Shown: positions 1-12,389, counted from the first letter of the stretch. The stretch: 64,000 nt of DNA from Aphelidium insulamus (GCA_036784855.1 JAZDSV010000004.1:372001-436000); one strand, 5' to 3'. Program-made: numbers and translations. The notes: generated by a model not told the origin, from the letters alone.

Positions 1-862
1 GATTCTACTAGCTGTGTGTGTCTGCGTCCTGTTGGCCTTGACACTACTAAAGAATCCACGCGACAGGTAAATATAAGGTGTTAGATTCTACTAGGTGTGT
101 CGCGTTGGTCTTGACACTACTAAAGAATCCACGCGACAGGTAATATAAGGTGTTAGATTCTACTAGCTGTGTGTGTCTGCGTCCCGTTGGTCTTGACACT
201 ACTAAAGAATCCACGCGACAGGTAATATAAGGTGTTAGATTCTACTAGCTGTGTGTGTCTGCGTCCCGTTGGTCTTGACACTACTAAAGAATCCACGCGA
301 CCCAACGTGCCTGCAGGTGTTAGGTTCTACTAGCTGTGTGTCTGCGTCCTGGTCTTGGCCTACTAAAGAATCACGCGACAGGTAAATAGGTGTTAGATTC
401 TACCCCTAGGTATTACTCCTGTTGGTCTTGACACTAATAAAGAATCCACGCGACAGGTAAATATAAGGTGTTAGATTCTACTAGGTGTGTGTGTCTGCGT
501 CCCGTTGGTCTTGACACTACTAAAGAATCCACGCGACAGGTAATATAAGGTGTTAGATTCTACTAGCTGTGTGTGTCTGCGTCTGTTGGCCTTGACACTA
601 CTATAGAATCCACACTTACGACAGGTAATATAAGGTGTTAGATTCTACTAGCTGTGATAACTGTCTACGTCGGTGAGGTCTTGTACTACTAAAATCCGCG
701 ACAGGTAATATAAAGGTGTTAGATTCTACTAGCTTTGTATTGTCTGCGTCGTTGGTCTTGACTCTATAGAATCCACGCACGACAGATATAAGGTGTTAGA
801 TTCTGTGGCTGTGTGTGTCTGCGTCCTACAGTGTAACACTAAAGAATCCCGCGCGACCCAGG
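1..862. repeat. Degenerate minisatellite, unit about 72-85 bp
   Basis: About eleven imperfect head-to-tail copies. Units begin with GATTCTACTAG near positions 1, 84, 156, 238, 322, 396, 474, 556, 641, 722 and 799. Each carries a TG-rich stretch, a TTGACACTACTAAAGAATCC-like core, ACGCGACAGG and a TAATATAAGGTGTTA tail. Copies on the right carry more deletions and substitutions, and the array fades into unique sequence by about 862. It probably continues beyond the left edge. No open frame runs through it. It looks like intergenic satellite DNA; a regulatory role cannot be read from the sequence. Confidence 0.9.
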
Positions 863-1008
863 TTTCGCGGGCACCGCACAGCGTTTAACAGGAGCAGTGT
901 GGGGTTGTTTTTAACCGCACTGTTGGTAAAAACTTTCTATGCTCTAATCAAGGTTTTAGCACATAATTGTGTGCGGCAGAATAATACCAGCCTATGTATA
1001 CACTACAC

Positions 1009-1860
1009 ATGCAGCGACGACTGCTGCTTATCGCCGGCCTGGGCAACAACGCGGCCTCTGGGGCACCCATGCAGATGTACGCGCACACCCGTCACAATGC
1101 CGGCGCCATGTTTGTGGAGTACGTGAGACGAGAGCTGTGCGCCGATGCGGTGGACAGCTCCGGCGGTTCGGCGGTGGAACGGTATGGACGCGCCGTGACT
1201 TGTCGCGTGTCGATCCTGACCGCGTCCCTGCACCACGCCCTCCATCATTAAGTCGCTGCTGAAGCGCTTGCGTGGACTATGCTCTCCTGTTGATGTAGCC
1301 AGTGTGAATGATGGAGCTGTCAGTGTGAGTACTGGTGCCGCCGACGTGAAAAATGGTGTTGTAGACGCGCGCCTGGTGCTGGGCGACTGTCTGATGAACG
1401 AGTCTGGCCGCGCACTGGTGCCTGGATGTCTGCAAGTGGCTGCCGCAAAAGATCAACATCGCAACACCGGCGCTGGCACTGCCCCCGTGCTGATTGTGGT
1501 GCACGACGAGCTGGACAAGTCTGCCGGCAGGTACAGCTGGTCACTGGGCGGGAGCGCCAATGGCCACAACGGTGTACGCTCCATGCAGACGGCCCTTCGC
1601 GATGCCCGGCGAGATTCCCTATTTCTGAAGGCAAGTGTAATGCTCTGCCGTACAATCCCGCTGCATGAAGTAAACCATGTTAGGATATGGTGCGTCTCAG
1701 ACTGGGAGTTGGGCGGCCGCAGAGTCGAAGTCACACCCACATGGCCTCGTATGTGCTGGGCGCCGTGCCCGCCACGGAATTGGATCAGTGGCACCAGCAA
1801 GTATTCCCCGCTTGCCTGAATGACTTGCGATGGCTGCTGCCCCAGTTGGTGATGACATAA
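1009..1860 (+). CDS. PTH1: Peptidyl-tRNA hydrolase, bacterial/mitochondrial Pth type
   Basis: Cleaves peptidyl-tRNA released from stalled ribosomes; eukaryotic members of this family usually act in mitochondria. Visible Pth signatures in order: LLIAGLGNN, TRHNAGAMFVEY with the catalytic His, LVLGDCLMNESG, VVHDELDKSAG with the key Asp, and GGSANGHNGVRS. The C-terminal block RLRLGVGRP...ASYVLGAVP lies in another frame after an intron of about 1636-1683. The frame also changes between about 1205 and 1240. A 40-50 nt intron ending in TTAAG would explain this, but a frameshift cannot be excluded, so this junction is unresolved. The start is the second ATG of the open frame (the first is 994), giving MQRRLLLIAGLGNN. 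Downstream COQ5 is convergent, with stops 39 bp apart. Confidence 0.85.
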
Positions 1861-1899
1861 TGCTAGCATGTATGCGTATATTTGACGGGCGCGACAGTG

Positions 1900-3114
1900 T
1901 CACGGCTTCCAACCAGAGTGCACGGCTGCCACGCCGTAAGTCAAGTCCTCCCACTCCACGCTGTGAAAGCCGGCTGCACGAATCATCTCGGCAAAGCGTG
2001 GCTGGGCGGGGAAGCGCCTTATACTCTCCACCAGGTAGGCGTACGATTCGCGGTCCTGCGCCACCAGTTCGCCCAGCCTCGGAATCAGTTCGAATGAAAA
2101 TACGTCGTACGCGCTAACATTGTATTTAACATATGCATGTCAGTCGAAATTAACGTATGCACACACGGTTACAACCAAGACACCCACCTGGCCACCATGG
2201 GGTCGTGCACACGGCCAAACTCGAGGCACATGAAGCGGCCGCCCGGCCGCAGCACTCGATACGCCTCGGCCAGCACGCGTTCAATATGCGTACAGTTGCG
2301 AATGCCAAACGCGATGGTGTACGCATCCATACTGGCATCCGCAACTTGCAGCCGCTCCGCATTGCCGCACACCCAGTCAATCTCCAGCGGGTCGCCGTAA
2401 CCCAGTCTGTCGGCGCGCTGTCGGCCCACACGCAGCATCTCGGCATTGATGTCCAGCACGGTCACGTGGGCCGTGTATGGCACGGCGTCTCCCTGCACCA
2501 GCGACGATACGCGCCGTGTCTCGTCTAGAAACCTGAATGCGATGTCTCCTGTGGGGAACATTAGAATTTACACCCATATCAACAGCTGTGTGTGGATGCC
2601 ACTTTGTGCACTATGTGGACACTAGACCAATACAACTATATCGCATTAGATTTGAATAGCTGTACTTACCAGTCCCGCCGGCCACGTCCAGCAGTTTTGT
2701 GTCGTGCTGCGGTGCCAGTTTATGGATAAAGTGCCGCTTCCAGAGTCGATGCACGCCCGCCGACATGAGATCATTCATGATGTCGTACTTGTCGGCCACG
2801 TTGGCAAACACGTTGCCCACTGCATGCAGGCATTAATGCATGCATGATATCGGGATACACATATATACATCCATAGCGTTACACACACCCAGCTGCTCTT
2901 TGGAGTCTTCATCCACCGTGCGGTAGCCAAAATGCGTGGTAGAAGCGGGTGATGGCGGCTGCTGGCCATCTGTCTGCGCCGGAAGGGACGGCGGGTGTGC
3001 CCGCAGAGATGACTTGTGGGCGGCTGATATGCCTGTAGTGTAGCATCGCGATTGTACTGCTGGGCGGCCCGCGAAGCAGCGCGGCAACCAACATGCAACG
3101 CGCCGTGCAGTCAT
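1900..3114 (-). CDS. COQ5: COQ5, ubiquinone-biosynthesis C-methyltransferase
   Basis: SAM-dependent C-methylation of 2-polyprenyl-6-methoxy-1,4-benzoquinol in coenzyme Q synthesis, at the mitochondrial inner membrane. Four exons restore one 316-residue frame: 3114-2889, 2819-2670, 2548-2188 and 2113-1900. The N terminus is Arg-rich and lacks acidic residues ([14 protein letters not shown]), fitting mitochondrial import. UbiE/COQ5 signatures follow: [33 protein letters not shown] (SAM motif I, interrupted by an intron), [28 protein letters not shown], and [19 protein letters not shown]. It ends in VHSGWKP. All splice sites are GT-AG and phases agree. Length matches the family. Confidence 0.95.
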
Positions 3115-3182
3115 TGTGGATCAGCAAGGCGTTTATGTAATACTATGTACAACAAGGTGTGAACACTACATATCTATGTATG

Positions 3183-5091
3183 TCACCAGTTGTCGAATGC
3201 ATTCTTTGAAAACTTTGTCGACGAAGAGACGCGCTTCTTGGTGGGTGGCTGGTGGCTGGTGGTGGTCGTGGGTGCTGGTGTCACCGAGTCGTCAAGATAT
3301 CTGCCCACATCAACGTTGGAATTAGCGGGACGCTTCGTTGCCGCAGCTGGCTGCGGTGACGATAATGGCTCAGTTTCCTCTTTGGACTCCTTGCTGGCCT
3401 TTTCCTTCTCCCGCTTAGCCGCCCATTCGGCAAACGGGTCGGTAAATATAATCACCTCCAATATCTTGATCTCTGTCACGGGCCGCTCTTTCTTGTCCGT
3501 ATCCACCGCTTCAATCTTGTCCAGCACCGGCATGCCACCCACAACTCGCCCAAACTATACAGGCAGTGATAAACTTAAAATAAGATAATAAAGAACAGAT
3601 CATTAGTCCATACGATGGTGTGCTTGTAGTCTAGATGCTTGCATGGGCGAAACGTGAGGAAGCTGTATCCCACTAGTCAGCTCGTAACACCGCAAGTCTC
3701 ATTAAAACTTACAACTGCGAGCCGTTGCTGTCTTTGCCGCGGTTGGCCATGCTCAGAATGCCGCGATCATCGTGGCACAGTTGCGTGCGGTACTCGTCCT
3801 TGAAGGGTTTGCCCCACGCAGACTCGCCGCCCAGCCCAGTGCCAGTTGGGTCGCCGCCCTGCACCATGAAACTCTTGATACTACGGCGAAATGAAATGAA
3901 TACTCTACACGAAATCACTTCTGGGTACAACCGCAACGAACCATCGATGGAAGATAGTGTTGTCATAGTAGTGCCGCTGTGCCAGCAGTATGAAATTGTG
4001 GCAGGCACGTGGAGTGATGTCGCAGTGCAGCAGCAAATTGATGTCGCCGAGAGAGGTGCGGATCTGCGCGTGGCCTTTCTGCTTGATGTGTTTGTACATG
4101 TACTCTGCTTCGTCAATGAGCACAGGTTCGTTGTATGTCACAGGCTCCATCACGCTTGAGGTGAACGAGGCGGCCATTCTGCCGGTGGAATAGTGCGCGG
4201 CATTGTCTGGTCGCGCGGCGCCCCGGGCAATCAGCGGCGCCGCCTCGTGGTGACTGCGGGTATATGCGGTGTCTAGCGGCGCGATTTCCGTGCTCTTTAG
4301 TTCCGTCATTATGCGCTCGGCCATCTTATTGGGCACTCGATCGTCTGTGCGGTGCCGTCAATTCACAGAGTATGTATAGCACCATGAATATAGTATGTGT
4401 GTGTACAGTATGAGTGGCTGTAGTGACATTAAATGCACAACAATGCGCACGTACCTGCCGCGGAAGTCGACGCGGAAAGGCGCGGCGCTCCAGTCTGCAG
4501 GTGATGAAACTTGTTCAAGTTGCGCAGAGAGAGGTCGCTGGGGTTCTGGAGGGTGATCAGGTCGGCGCGCTTGAATGGCTGATCATTCAACAGATCCTTC
4601 CAGTGCTTGGCCTTGATGTTGAGCCGGTCCACCGTGTCGAATGCAAACACATTGCCCGTGGGCTTGACGGCCACAATGTGCGAGTTGGACGTGAATGGCT
4701 TGAACGAGATGGGGCAGTGGTACTCGCCCTGGTTATTGCGGGCAAAATGCAGCCTGGTCAGCCCCGAGGAGTCGAGCGGCTCGCCCGTCACCGGATCCAC
4801 CCCATACTGCTTTATCCATGGCACAATGTGTAGCAGGTCATAGATTACACCTATGGAGGAGCGGTGTGCGCGAGATTAGTACACCGTCATAATAGCAAGC
4901 GGCAAGGCGACGCGCCATGTACCTGTCGATGTGCACACGGGGTGCTCGAATGGCTGCAGACTGAGCGCGCAGCAGTCGAACGGCAGCCGGCGAAACCCCC
5001 CGCTGGTGGCATGTAGCTCTTTACGCGCCCCGCCAAACTCGGTGGCCCATTCCTGGCTGGTGATGTGTAGCTTGTCGCTGTGCTTGCCCAT
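3183..5091 (-). CDS. PPIL2: U-box cyclophilin of the PPIL2/CYC4 family
   Basis: Nuclear peptidyl-prolyl isomerase joined to a U-box, associated with spliceosomes in other eukaryotes. Six exons give 518 residues: 5091-4923, 4850-4455, 4344-3942, 3880-3713, 3662-3614 (49 nt) and 3554-3183. The N-terminal U-box pair reads [20 protein letters not shown] and [19 protein letters not shown]. The cyclophilin domain contains [53 protein letters not shown] and [18 protein letters not shown]. The tail is a Lys/Glu-rich and Pro/Thr-rich extension ending in a basic segment. Start chosen as the first ATG, giving [20 protein letters not shown], the typical family N terminus. The 49-nt exon supplies the conserved [13 protein letters not shown] block. 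Confidence 0.95.
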
Positions 5092-5540
5092 GCTGCTGCG
5101 TGTAAATACTGAGAATCAAAGAAGTGGCCTTTAACATCAACTCGGCTTACATACCATACCTGCGCAGGGAATCTCATATCAACCGCGGTTATTATTTACC
5201 AGCCTACATGATGTGCTTACCATCCGCGGTCATTAACATTGCAACAAGCTTTGCTCAGCGCTATTGTAGCCATCACGGAAGGCTCATTTAAAGCTGCAGT
5301 CCTCACTGCATATCCTGCAAGCAAATGTCATTGAAAGCACTCGCCAGTCAGTGTGCGCTGACGGCCCTAAACTGTGCTAATTGTGCTAGCTGTGTTAAAC
5401 TGTGTCAACTGTGTTAATGTGAGCTGTGTGTCACATGCAAGTTATCTGTATACTTTTACAGATATACTCTGTATATATGTATATATATAGATATATATAC
5501 ACGCTCAATGAGGAAAACGCTTTAGCCTCTCAATCACAAC
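5092..5540. other. Divergent intergenic region, PPIL2 / SAC3
   Basis: This 449-bp spacer separates two divergently transcribed genes. It has AT-rich TA-dinucleotide runs at about 5465-5502 (TATATGTATATATATAGATA), which could serve as TATA-like core promoter sequence for the rightward SAC3 gene 40-70 bp upstream of its ATG. No open frame with a recognisable product is visible. Confidence 0.5.
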
Positions 5541-8500
5541 ATGGACGGCACCGGGGACATCATGTCCAAGGAGGACCGCCTGAAGCGCTTTGCCAGCTCG
5601 TCCAACAACACTGCCAAGCGCGATGAGGTTGGTGGTGCGGTGTTGCTTGTGCTCCGTCACCCTGCTGCGCTGACCGCCCGTGCTCTGCGCAGATGAAGGC
5701 TGTGCGAGACCTTCGCGAGACCGAGTACTACAAGAATTTTCAGCCTCGCAAGCTCTCGGACGCCACGAGCATAGTTGGCACGTGTATGGACATGTGTCCC
5801 ATATTTGAGCGGTATGACCGCGAGGTGTCGCAAGAGCTGCATCCGTTCGAGATGGTCCGTCGCACTTCACTCCATGCACATGTCCATACACTCACGCCGC
5901 ACAGATTGCCGGCACAGAGTCGGCCGCGTGTCCATCTGTGGACCACGCACGAGCTGTGAAAAAGTATCGTCGGTCTGCTGCCGGTAAAGATCCCGAGGTC
6001 TTCCCGGAGGATATACGGCCGCCGCTCGTACTAAAAGTTGGTCGCGGTTAATATTCACACACATACCAAGCAAGCTTCATCTTTGTACAACTTACACTAC
6101 ACATTGTAGAAAACCATGGACTACTTGATGAGCCAAGTGCTTATGCAGCCTGGTCAGGACTTTATTGAGATCTACAATTTCATACGTGACCGGGGTCGTG
6201 CATTGCGCAAGGATTTCAAAGTGCAAAACCATCTCCGCGGCGCCGAGTGTGTAAATGTTCTGGAGCGTCTGACCCGCTTTCTGGTGCACTCGGATTTCAT
6301 TCTGCGTGACGAGCCCGAGAGCAAGTACAGCTGGCCGCAGAACCGTCACCAGATATCCGACACGCTCACCACACTGATGGAGGTCTATGACGACGAGCTG
6401 CAGCAGTCCATCTCATATCCGTGCGAGGCAGAGTTCCGCGCGTACAGTATTCTGCTGACACTAGATGATCCGGTGCCGGTGGACCGCATGCATACATGGC
6501 GGCCGGTCGTGCTGAGCGATGAACGCGTGCAGACCGCACTGATTATATATCGCGCCTACCAGAACAAGCAGTTTCACGTGTTTTTCCACCAGATCCGCCA
6601 GTCCGCCACCACATATCTGATGTCGTGCATACTGCGGGTGGTGTTTGCGCAGGTGCGGCGAGATGCGTGGCGCATGCTTGGCACGTCACTGCTTCCCAGA
6701 GATTTCGCACTTCCGCTGGACAAGTTTACCCAAATGTTTGGCCTGGACAGCGAGGAGCAGTCTCGTGCATATTGTCAACACTGGGGGTACGATGTGGTGG
6801 CAGCTAGCGATGATGAGCCGATTACAAACGGCAGTCCGTATGGGGTAAAGCTTGGCCGCAAAGGTGCAGCGTGGGTGGAACCGATTGCTGCATTCAAGAT
6901 GCCGCAATGCCGTCTAATTGCCGAAAAATCAAATGGTGCCACGCATCTTGAAATTGTCGGCGGTCCTGTTGGTGTTGTCACGGGTTCGGTTGCAGCAAAA
7001 GCTCAACCTGCTGGAATGAATTTATTCGCCGCGTCAACTTCAGCACCCGCAGCAACAAACTGCATTACGGGGTCTGCATTTGGTGCCGCGAATAACGGGT
7101 TGCCCACTTGGGGCGGCGGTACCATTGGTCCTTCTATCGCAGTTGGATTTGGTGCCGCAAGCAGCGGCGCTGCCAGCTTATTTGGAGTTGCACAACAGCA
7201 GCAGCAGACAACGATAAGTTCTCAATTCGGACGTGGCATCGCGGTGGGACCGAATGCCACAGCTTTCGGTGCAGTTGCAGCTGGTGGTACCGCTCCTCTA
7301 GGCACTGAAGTGAAGCATCCGACAACATCGTTCGCATCACCGTTTGCGAGCAGCGTCGCTTCGGGGACGAGTGGTTTTGCTGTTGGTGCTGCTGCGATTG
7401 CAACCAAGTCAGCATCTCCGCCAGTGTCTGCAAAGCCATCTGGGCCAACTCGAGTGCAAATTGTCAAGAGCGCCAGCGATATTGTTCAAGAAATATTGGA
7501 GGCAAGCGTGCAGCACTACTGTCGACCTCTTGCCATGCAATCGTTGGAAGCACATGGACGGCGCCGACAATGCGTTGATGCCATATTGAGCCGTGTTTGC
7601 GCAACTATACTCGATGGCGTCGTTAATGGGATGGTGCAGTCAACTGCCGCCCGCCACTTACAACGTAGTCGAGGCTACGCCATTTGCGGTAGTCATATTG
7701 CTGCTCAAATTGTCGACGAAGTTGCCACTGCTATTGCTGCCGATGAAGCCATGTACAAGCTCGGCATGGAGCACAATCGACGTCGCTTGCAGCGAATTGC
7801 GCTAAGATTATGGGTAAAACGATATCGGCACAATGTTCAAGTGCGAGAAATGCTGGCCGAGAAACGAAGACGTAACCAGGCGGCAATCCGAGCAATTCCG
7901 CTTATAGCGATGCCTGTTATGCACGGGAGTAGTGTCGCTAGCCGGAAACGGAATTCTGTGCTTTCGGCAACAAAAATTGCGTTTATTCGAAGCTGGGAAG
8001 ATATCTTTAAGGAGGTATGCTTTTGATAATGAGTTTTGTTCATTTCTTTAACGTCACAGGCTGCGATTCAGCTTCAGGCAAGTGTTCAGCCACTTGATTT
8101 GCCCACAATACTGTTTCCTGTATTGAACGCAAGACAAGATGCTGTCAACAACAAAGTTCCTTCTTTGTTCAAAATTGTGATCTCCTGTCCCCAGTACGGA
8201 GCCACAACCGACTCCACGGACTCATTCTTATCTGACTGGCTACTGGCACGCTTCCGGTGGGGAGGCGTGGTGGATTCGCTGCGATCGATACATAAGACTG
8301 TTTACTTGAGTGAGTCTGACAATATATCCGCGGACATTAAAACGCTGGCCTTTTTTGAAAGTGGCGGCTCCCCAGTCGAGCTGGCCAGTTTAAGCGATCC
8401 GCACGAAGCGACAGTGACAGTCCTAGTTCAGTCGTTGACCATTACGCGATATTGTGTTGAAAAGAAAACTGAACCGATGGCAAAACGTGCGGTACGTGGT

Positions 8501-9926
8501 GACTGCATTAGCTCTCATTCAAATAATGCAGGAAAATTGCAACGCTGTCACAACTGGTGTCACCTCGCTCTTGTTCATGCTATCGATTGACTGGCAGGCG
8601 GATCCAGAACGGGAGAAAGTACGATTGCTACAATTTATCGGCGCTACTCCCAAAAACGCGATGCTGCCCCTTGCTGTAGTTTATTGGAAACGTCAGACTG
8701 CTGTTGATGACTTTGATGCAAATGAGGCGAAGGTAAGCACGCTTTTCAGCCTCGCATTGACTCAAATTACACAAATAATTTTTTCCAATAGATTGCCGAG
8801 CTTTTGGGTTTGTTGAACGTCGTAAAGCACCACTGGGTTTCTAGTTATCGTCTCTTTTGTTTGGCGGATTTAGCGGCAAACGGAAGCCAGGACGCGGTAA
8901 TGAGTCAACTCAAATTGTCAGTTGGATGGCTGGCGCGCTCATGCTCCCTGCCGCCCTGTCTCTGTCTCAATGCGTATCACGGTTTGTAAAGGAATCCGAG
9001 ATTTTGGGCTCTTAACGCTTATTTTATGTGCGGTTAGAGTTTATGGAAAGACACGCGATAAAGTCTTTGATGGACATAAGCCAACAGCTGACGTACTCTA
9101 ATGCATCATGCCTGGATCTTTCCGACTTTGTGCAAGCATTCAACGCCCACGTGGACCTGTTCAACGAAGTGCTTGCCTCGTTCAGACGACTGGTTTCTGG
9201 TACAGCACTGTCGCGACTGGCATTTCCACCAGAGGAACTGGTTCGATATCCCCCGCCGTCCGTCGTATACCGCCGTGCCCAGCCATACCCTGTCCTGGAT
9301 TGGAATAGTTCGGCAGCATTACATCGGCGCGCGGATGTTATCAATTTATGCTTGATGCCTCATCTGGAGCTACCGGAAACTGTTGGCGATAACGCGGCGG
9401 ATACAATCAGGCATACGCTAATGCGCTACGTGCGCCACTTATCTGTTCTTCCGGCGTCTTCAGAACTCGACTGGATCTCCTCGGCAGTTCGCGAGCCAGT
9501 AAATTGTGAGTGCATATTAGCCGCCTTATTTGAGGTCTTTATCACTCTGTAAATTTAGACGAGACGGTGTCTCAAGTGGCAAAAGGAATTGAAATGATAC
9601 TGCTGGAGATACTGCGGGAGCATACGAACAAGGTCAAATGGATTTGCCTGCAGGCCGAACTTAACGTATCAGTGACGACACTTAAACGCTCGCTGTGGAC
9701 CGTACTGGATCGGCGACGATCTGCCGTGCCAAAGCGGAAATCCGTAATGTCAGCACCCAGCACTCTGGATAAAAAGCCGCGACAGTTACGGCACGATGAA
9801 GCTTCCATCCAGGCGCAACATGGTGCCCTCATGGACTCGATAGCTAAAGAGCTGGATGCTTCTCGCGCTTTTCACTCGCGCATCACGCACATACTGTCTA
9901 CAGCAGGATCGGGAGCACTTTCGTAA
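5541..9926 (+). CDS. SAC3: SAC3/GANP family mRNA-export scaffold with FG-type repeats
   Basis: Core of the TREX-2 complex that couples transcription to mRNA export at nuclear pores. Nine exons give 1314 residues: 5541-5627, 5693-5854, 5905-6036, 6110-8014, 8060-8491, 8532-8732, 8792-8981, 9038-9505 and 9559-9926; phases agree at every junction. The SAC3 domain is clear: IVGTCMDMCPIFERYDRE, PSVDHARAVKKYRRSAAG, IRPPLVLKKTMDYLMSQV, then the helical PCI-like part. Residues ~425-555 are low complexity (Gly/Ala/Ser/Thr) with SAFG, VGFG, SLFG, QFG and TAFG motifs resembling nucleoporin FG repeats. The C-terminal part holds a basic helical stretch rich in R/Q and matches GANP only loosely. One intron (8492-8531) is only 40 nt. 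Confidence 0.9.
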
Positions 9927-9949
9927 CGGTCGGTCTATTTGGCGATGCA

Positions 9950-10918
9950 TCAAGCGATCTGGACCGTTTGGGCTGGCGCCGGCCACGCCAGATCGGACTC
10001 TAGAACACCAATGGCCCCGGCAAATTGATCATGTTGACGAAGCCAGTCATTCACGGAAAGCACGCGCCCATCGCCGCACAAACTGGTCACAGCATCCTGG
10101 CGTGGAATTAGCGTTTTGTGCGTGCTGTACAGCTCGTCCATGGCCTGTTTCAAGTCTGCGGTGCGCAATGACGATAAATGCTGTCCTAATGAACACATGT
10201 TTACACAAATATCTGTCATCTGCTCTTGTGAATTAGCGCTCAAAAATAGTTGACAAGAAGGCAAAAAGCAGCATACTAACCAACACCTCCAGATCTGCAA
10301 CAGATTCGCTGACGGAATCGTACGCTACGTCGGCCTCCATGTTGCGCATGTCCACAATGCGGCTGGCCCAGAACGGGTAGTAGCGGTACCCTACTGCACT
10401 CTGCGACATCAGAACGCGGCATGTGTCTTGCGATGACTGTTGTGCTGAGGCGGCTTGCAGGTGTCGACCGTATGCGCGCACCACCTTGCCGGAACTCTGC
10501 AGCAATCATCAGCGGGAGCACGTCATGACCAGCGGATGCACCTCCAGCAGGTGGACAAATGTGTTGGGCAGTATTAGCATGAGGCCTGTGATGGCTTCGT
10601 GCTCTGCTTGGAACTGCTGAAAGAATCGCTGATACATGGCTGCCAAGGCAGAGTTAGCCCCCGTATCTGGTAGCTAGGCACTCATGGGTATGCGCCTACC
10701 GCCAAAATCCTGCTTGCTAGCTGTGGAATCATTCCCAAGCTTGCCACACACCACCAGGCGTTGAACAGGTACCGCCGCCTGTTTGATGTCAGTGATGTGA
10801 GTGCGGGGATCAGCTTGTGCGGCCCACTGACATCACGCCCGGCAAGCGCGGCCGCAGTCTTGTCGAGGAGTGACGGGCCCAGTATCGCAGCAGTGTGCTC
10901 TTCTTCGGCGATGTCCAT
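9950..10918 (-). CDS. Putative BLUF-like/TEX47-like protein
   Basis: Several exons on the minus strand. They start at 10918 (MDIAEEEHTAAILGPSLL), pass through a segment reading MYQRFFQQFQAEHEAITG then LMLILPNTFVHLLEVHPL, continue with VVRAYGRHLQAASAQQSSQD and YRYYPFWASRIVDMRNME, and end VLESDLAWPAPAQTVQIA. The pattern 'Q-F/Y-x(n)-ITGLMLILPNTFVHLLE' resembles BLUF-fold domains and the metazoan TEX47 family, from memory of the fold only. Exon limits between 10500 and 10720 are not resolved: the introns that fit would be only ~26-37 nt. The gene is convergent with SAC3 (stops 24 bp apart). The function is unknown. Confidence 0.45.
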
Positions 10919-11000
10919 CTATGTATGATACTGTAGAATGTAGGCAGTATTTTGGTGGTAAAGGCAGAGACGGCACACACACACACAATGCACAATGCGG

Positions 11001-12389
11001 CTATATTGTTGCTGTGCTGTCAACAAATTCGGTCCACCACTGCGGTAGAAATGATTCAGGGGTAGTGGGAGACAGATGTGCTGTCAGTTGAGAGAATGGT
11101 GCCGTGTATGAAATGGTGTACACGGTGTCGGGGACAGTCACGGCCTGGCGTATAAATTGCAAAACTTCGTCGGCACAGCGTAGACCCACATTGGGATCCC
11201 AGTACCGTTTTTCGCGCACCATTCGCGGGATGCGTAGGGTCTCCAGCTCGGTAATCCTGTCCACGTGGCCATTATCATCCCTCCACCCGACTGCAACTGC
11301 ACATTTGAGCTTGACTTACATACATACACATATAGACATGGAAAAATTATATACAACGCTGACATGAACACAATGTTACAACTTACTCGTGGGAGTACCC
11401 AGGAGAAAGGACTGAAAGTAGAATTTGAGCAACTTGAACTTTTCAAATGACTGCAGGCCACGAGCACTGTCAATATGCCGCGAAGTCTTGAGCTCCACGT
11501 AGCCATATGTCGGATCGTTCGGCTTCTCCTCGGAGCGCGTGCAGTCCACTACAAAAGACGTAATGTACAGTACAACATTACATCCAGAAATATTCACCTT
11601 CACCGCCCATAATCAATGAAGTAGTCCCCAGACGTGTCTTGACTACACTTTGAGCACAGTCAGACGGCGTGCACAATCAACTGAGGAAGGTGCGTCACAC
11701 CTGCAGAACTGAATGTTGGTATTGGCGACGGAAATACCACGATCGCCAAATGTGTCTGCACTGCTGATGGCAGTATCAGTGCCACCAATTATCGGACACG
11801 GACTAGTGCAGTACGCCTCGAAGCGGTAACCCCAGTAGGTGCTACGATGGTGGCGCTGTCGGTCCTCCTCGCTCGAGTACTGCGGCTGGTCATTCGCGGC
11901 ATTGGCCGCCCGGTCCTCCTGCAAGTACACCGTGTTTCCGTGGCGCACAGCGAGTAGCACCATTGCATCGGACCGATTGTACGGCAGGCAGCACAGTTTG
12001 GTCATTATACCGCGCCATGTAATGAACTTTATGGCGTCGAGGTCGCGGCGCGCCAAATTACGGCCGCTTCCGGGTGGCGCCTGGCACTCGAGCATCAACG
12101 CGCGCAGCAGGGCGTCCAGCGGTTCACCAGCATTATTACCCTCCACATATCGGTCGGGATAGCCGGTGGACAGGGAGATGGATGCAACGCGACCGGGCAG
12201 CACGGTGTCTGCGCCGCGGCCGCACTGCACGGCCACCGGCGGGTCATAGTACGACAGCGAGCGCCGATCGTGATGGAATGCATGCAAATCGTCCAGCGAG
12301 TAGCTAGTCACCTCCACCGGACGCTGAAAGGGCGGCACGGCTGCCGGCACCGCGTAGTCGGACTCTTTAATGCGTGTAAATTGCATCAT
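11001..12389 (-). CDS. RAI1: DXO/RAI1-family decapping exoribonuclease
   Basis: Members remove incomplete, NAD or triphosphate 5' caps and support Rat1/Xrn2 in RNA quality control. Four exons: 12389-11701, 11647-11598, 11548-11387 and 11290-11001 (396 residues from this ATG). Family signatures: SYSLDDLHAFHHDRRSLSYY, ISLSTGYPDRYVE, IKFITWRGIMTKLCCLPY, YWGYRFEAYCT, NTNIQFCSVVKTRLG, IMGGEVDCTRSEE and YGYVELKTSRHI, then FEKFKLLKFYFQSFLLGTP and IGWRDDNGHVDRI. The metal-binding residues of the GEVDC...VELKTS core are present. The frame is open upstream of 12389 with no ATG before a stop, so either MMQFTRIKE is the start or a small 5' exon is missing. Confidence 0.93.

Noticed and set aside
1-862. 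CRISPR array or telomere
   Set aside because: The ~80-bp units are directly tandem without spacers and are not a short telomeric motif.
815-1126. A 103-codon frame running from the satellite into the Pth gene
   Set aside because: It starts inside the repeat, changes composition and overlaps the true Pth frame; it is a chance frame.
1003-1869. Several minus-strand frames opposite Pth
   Set aside because: These are shadows of the plus-strand Pth gene, which has unambiguous family motifs.
2137-2528. Plus-strand frames of 87-123 codons
   Set aside because: They are antisense to COQ5 exon 3; no family match.
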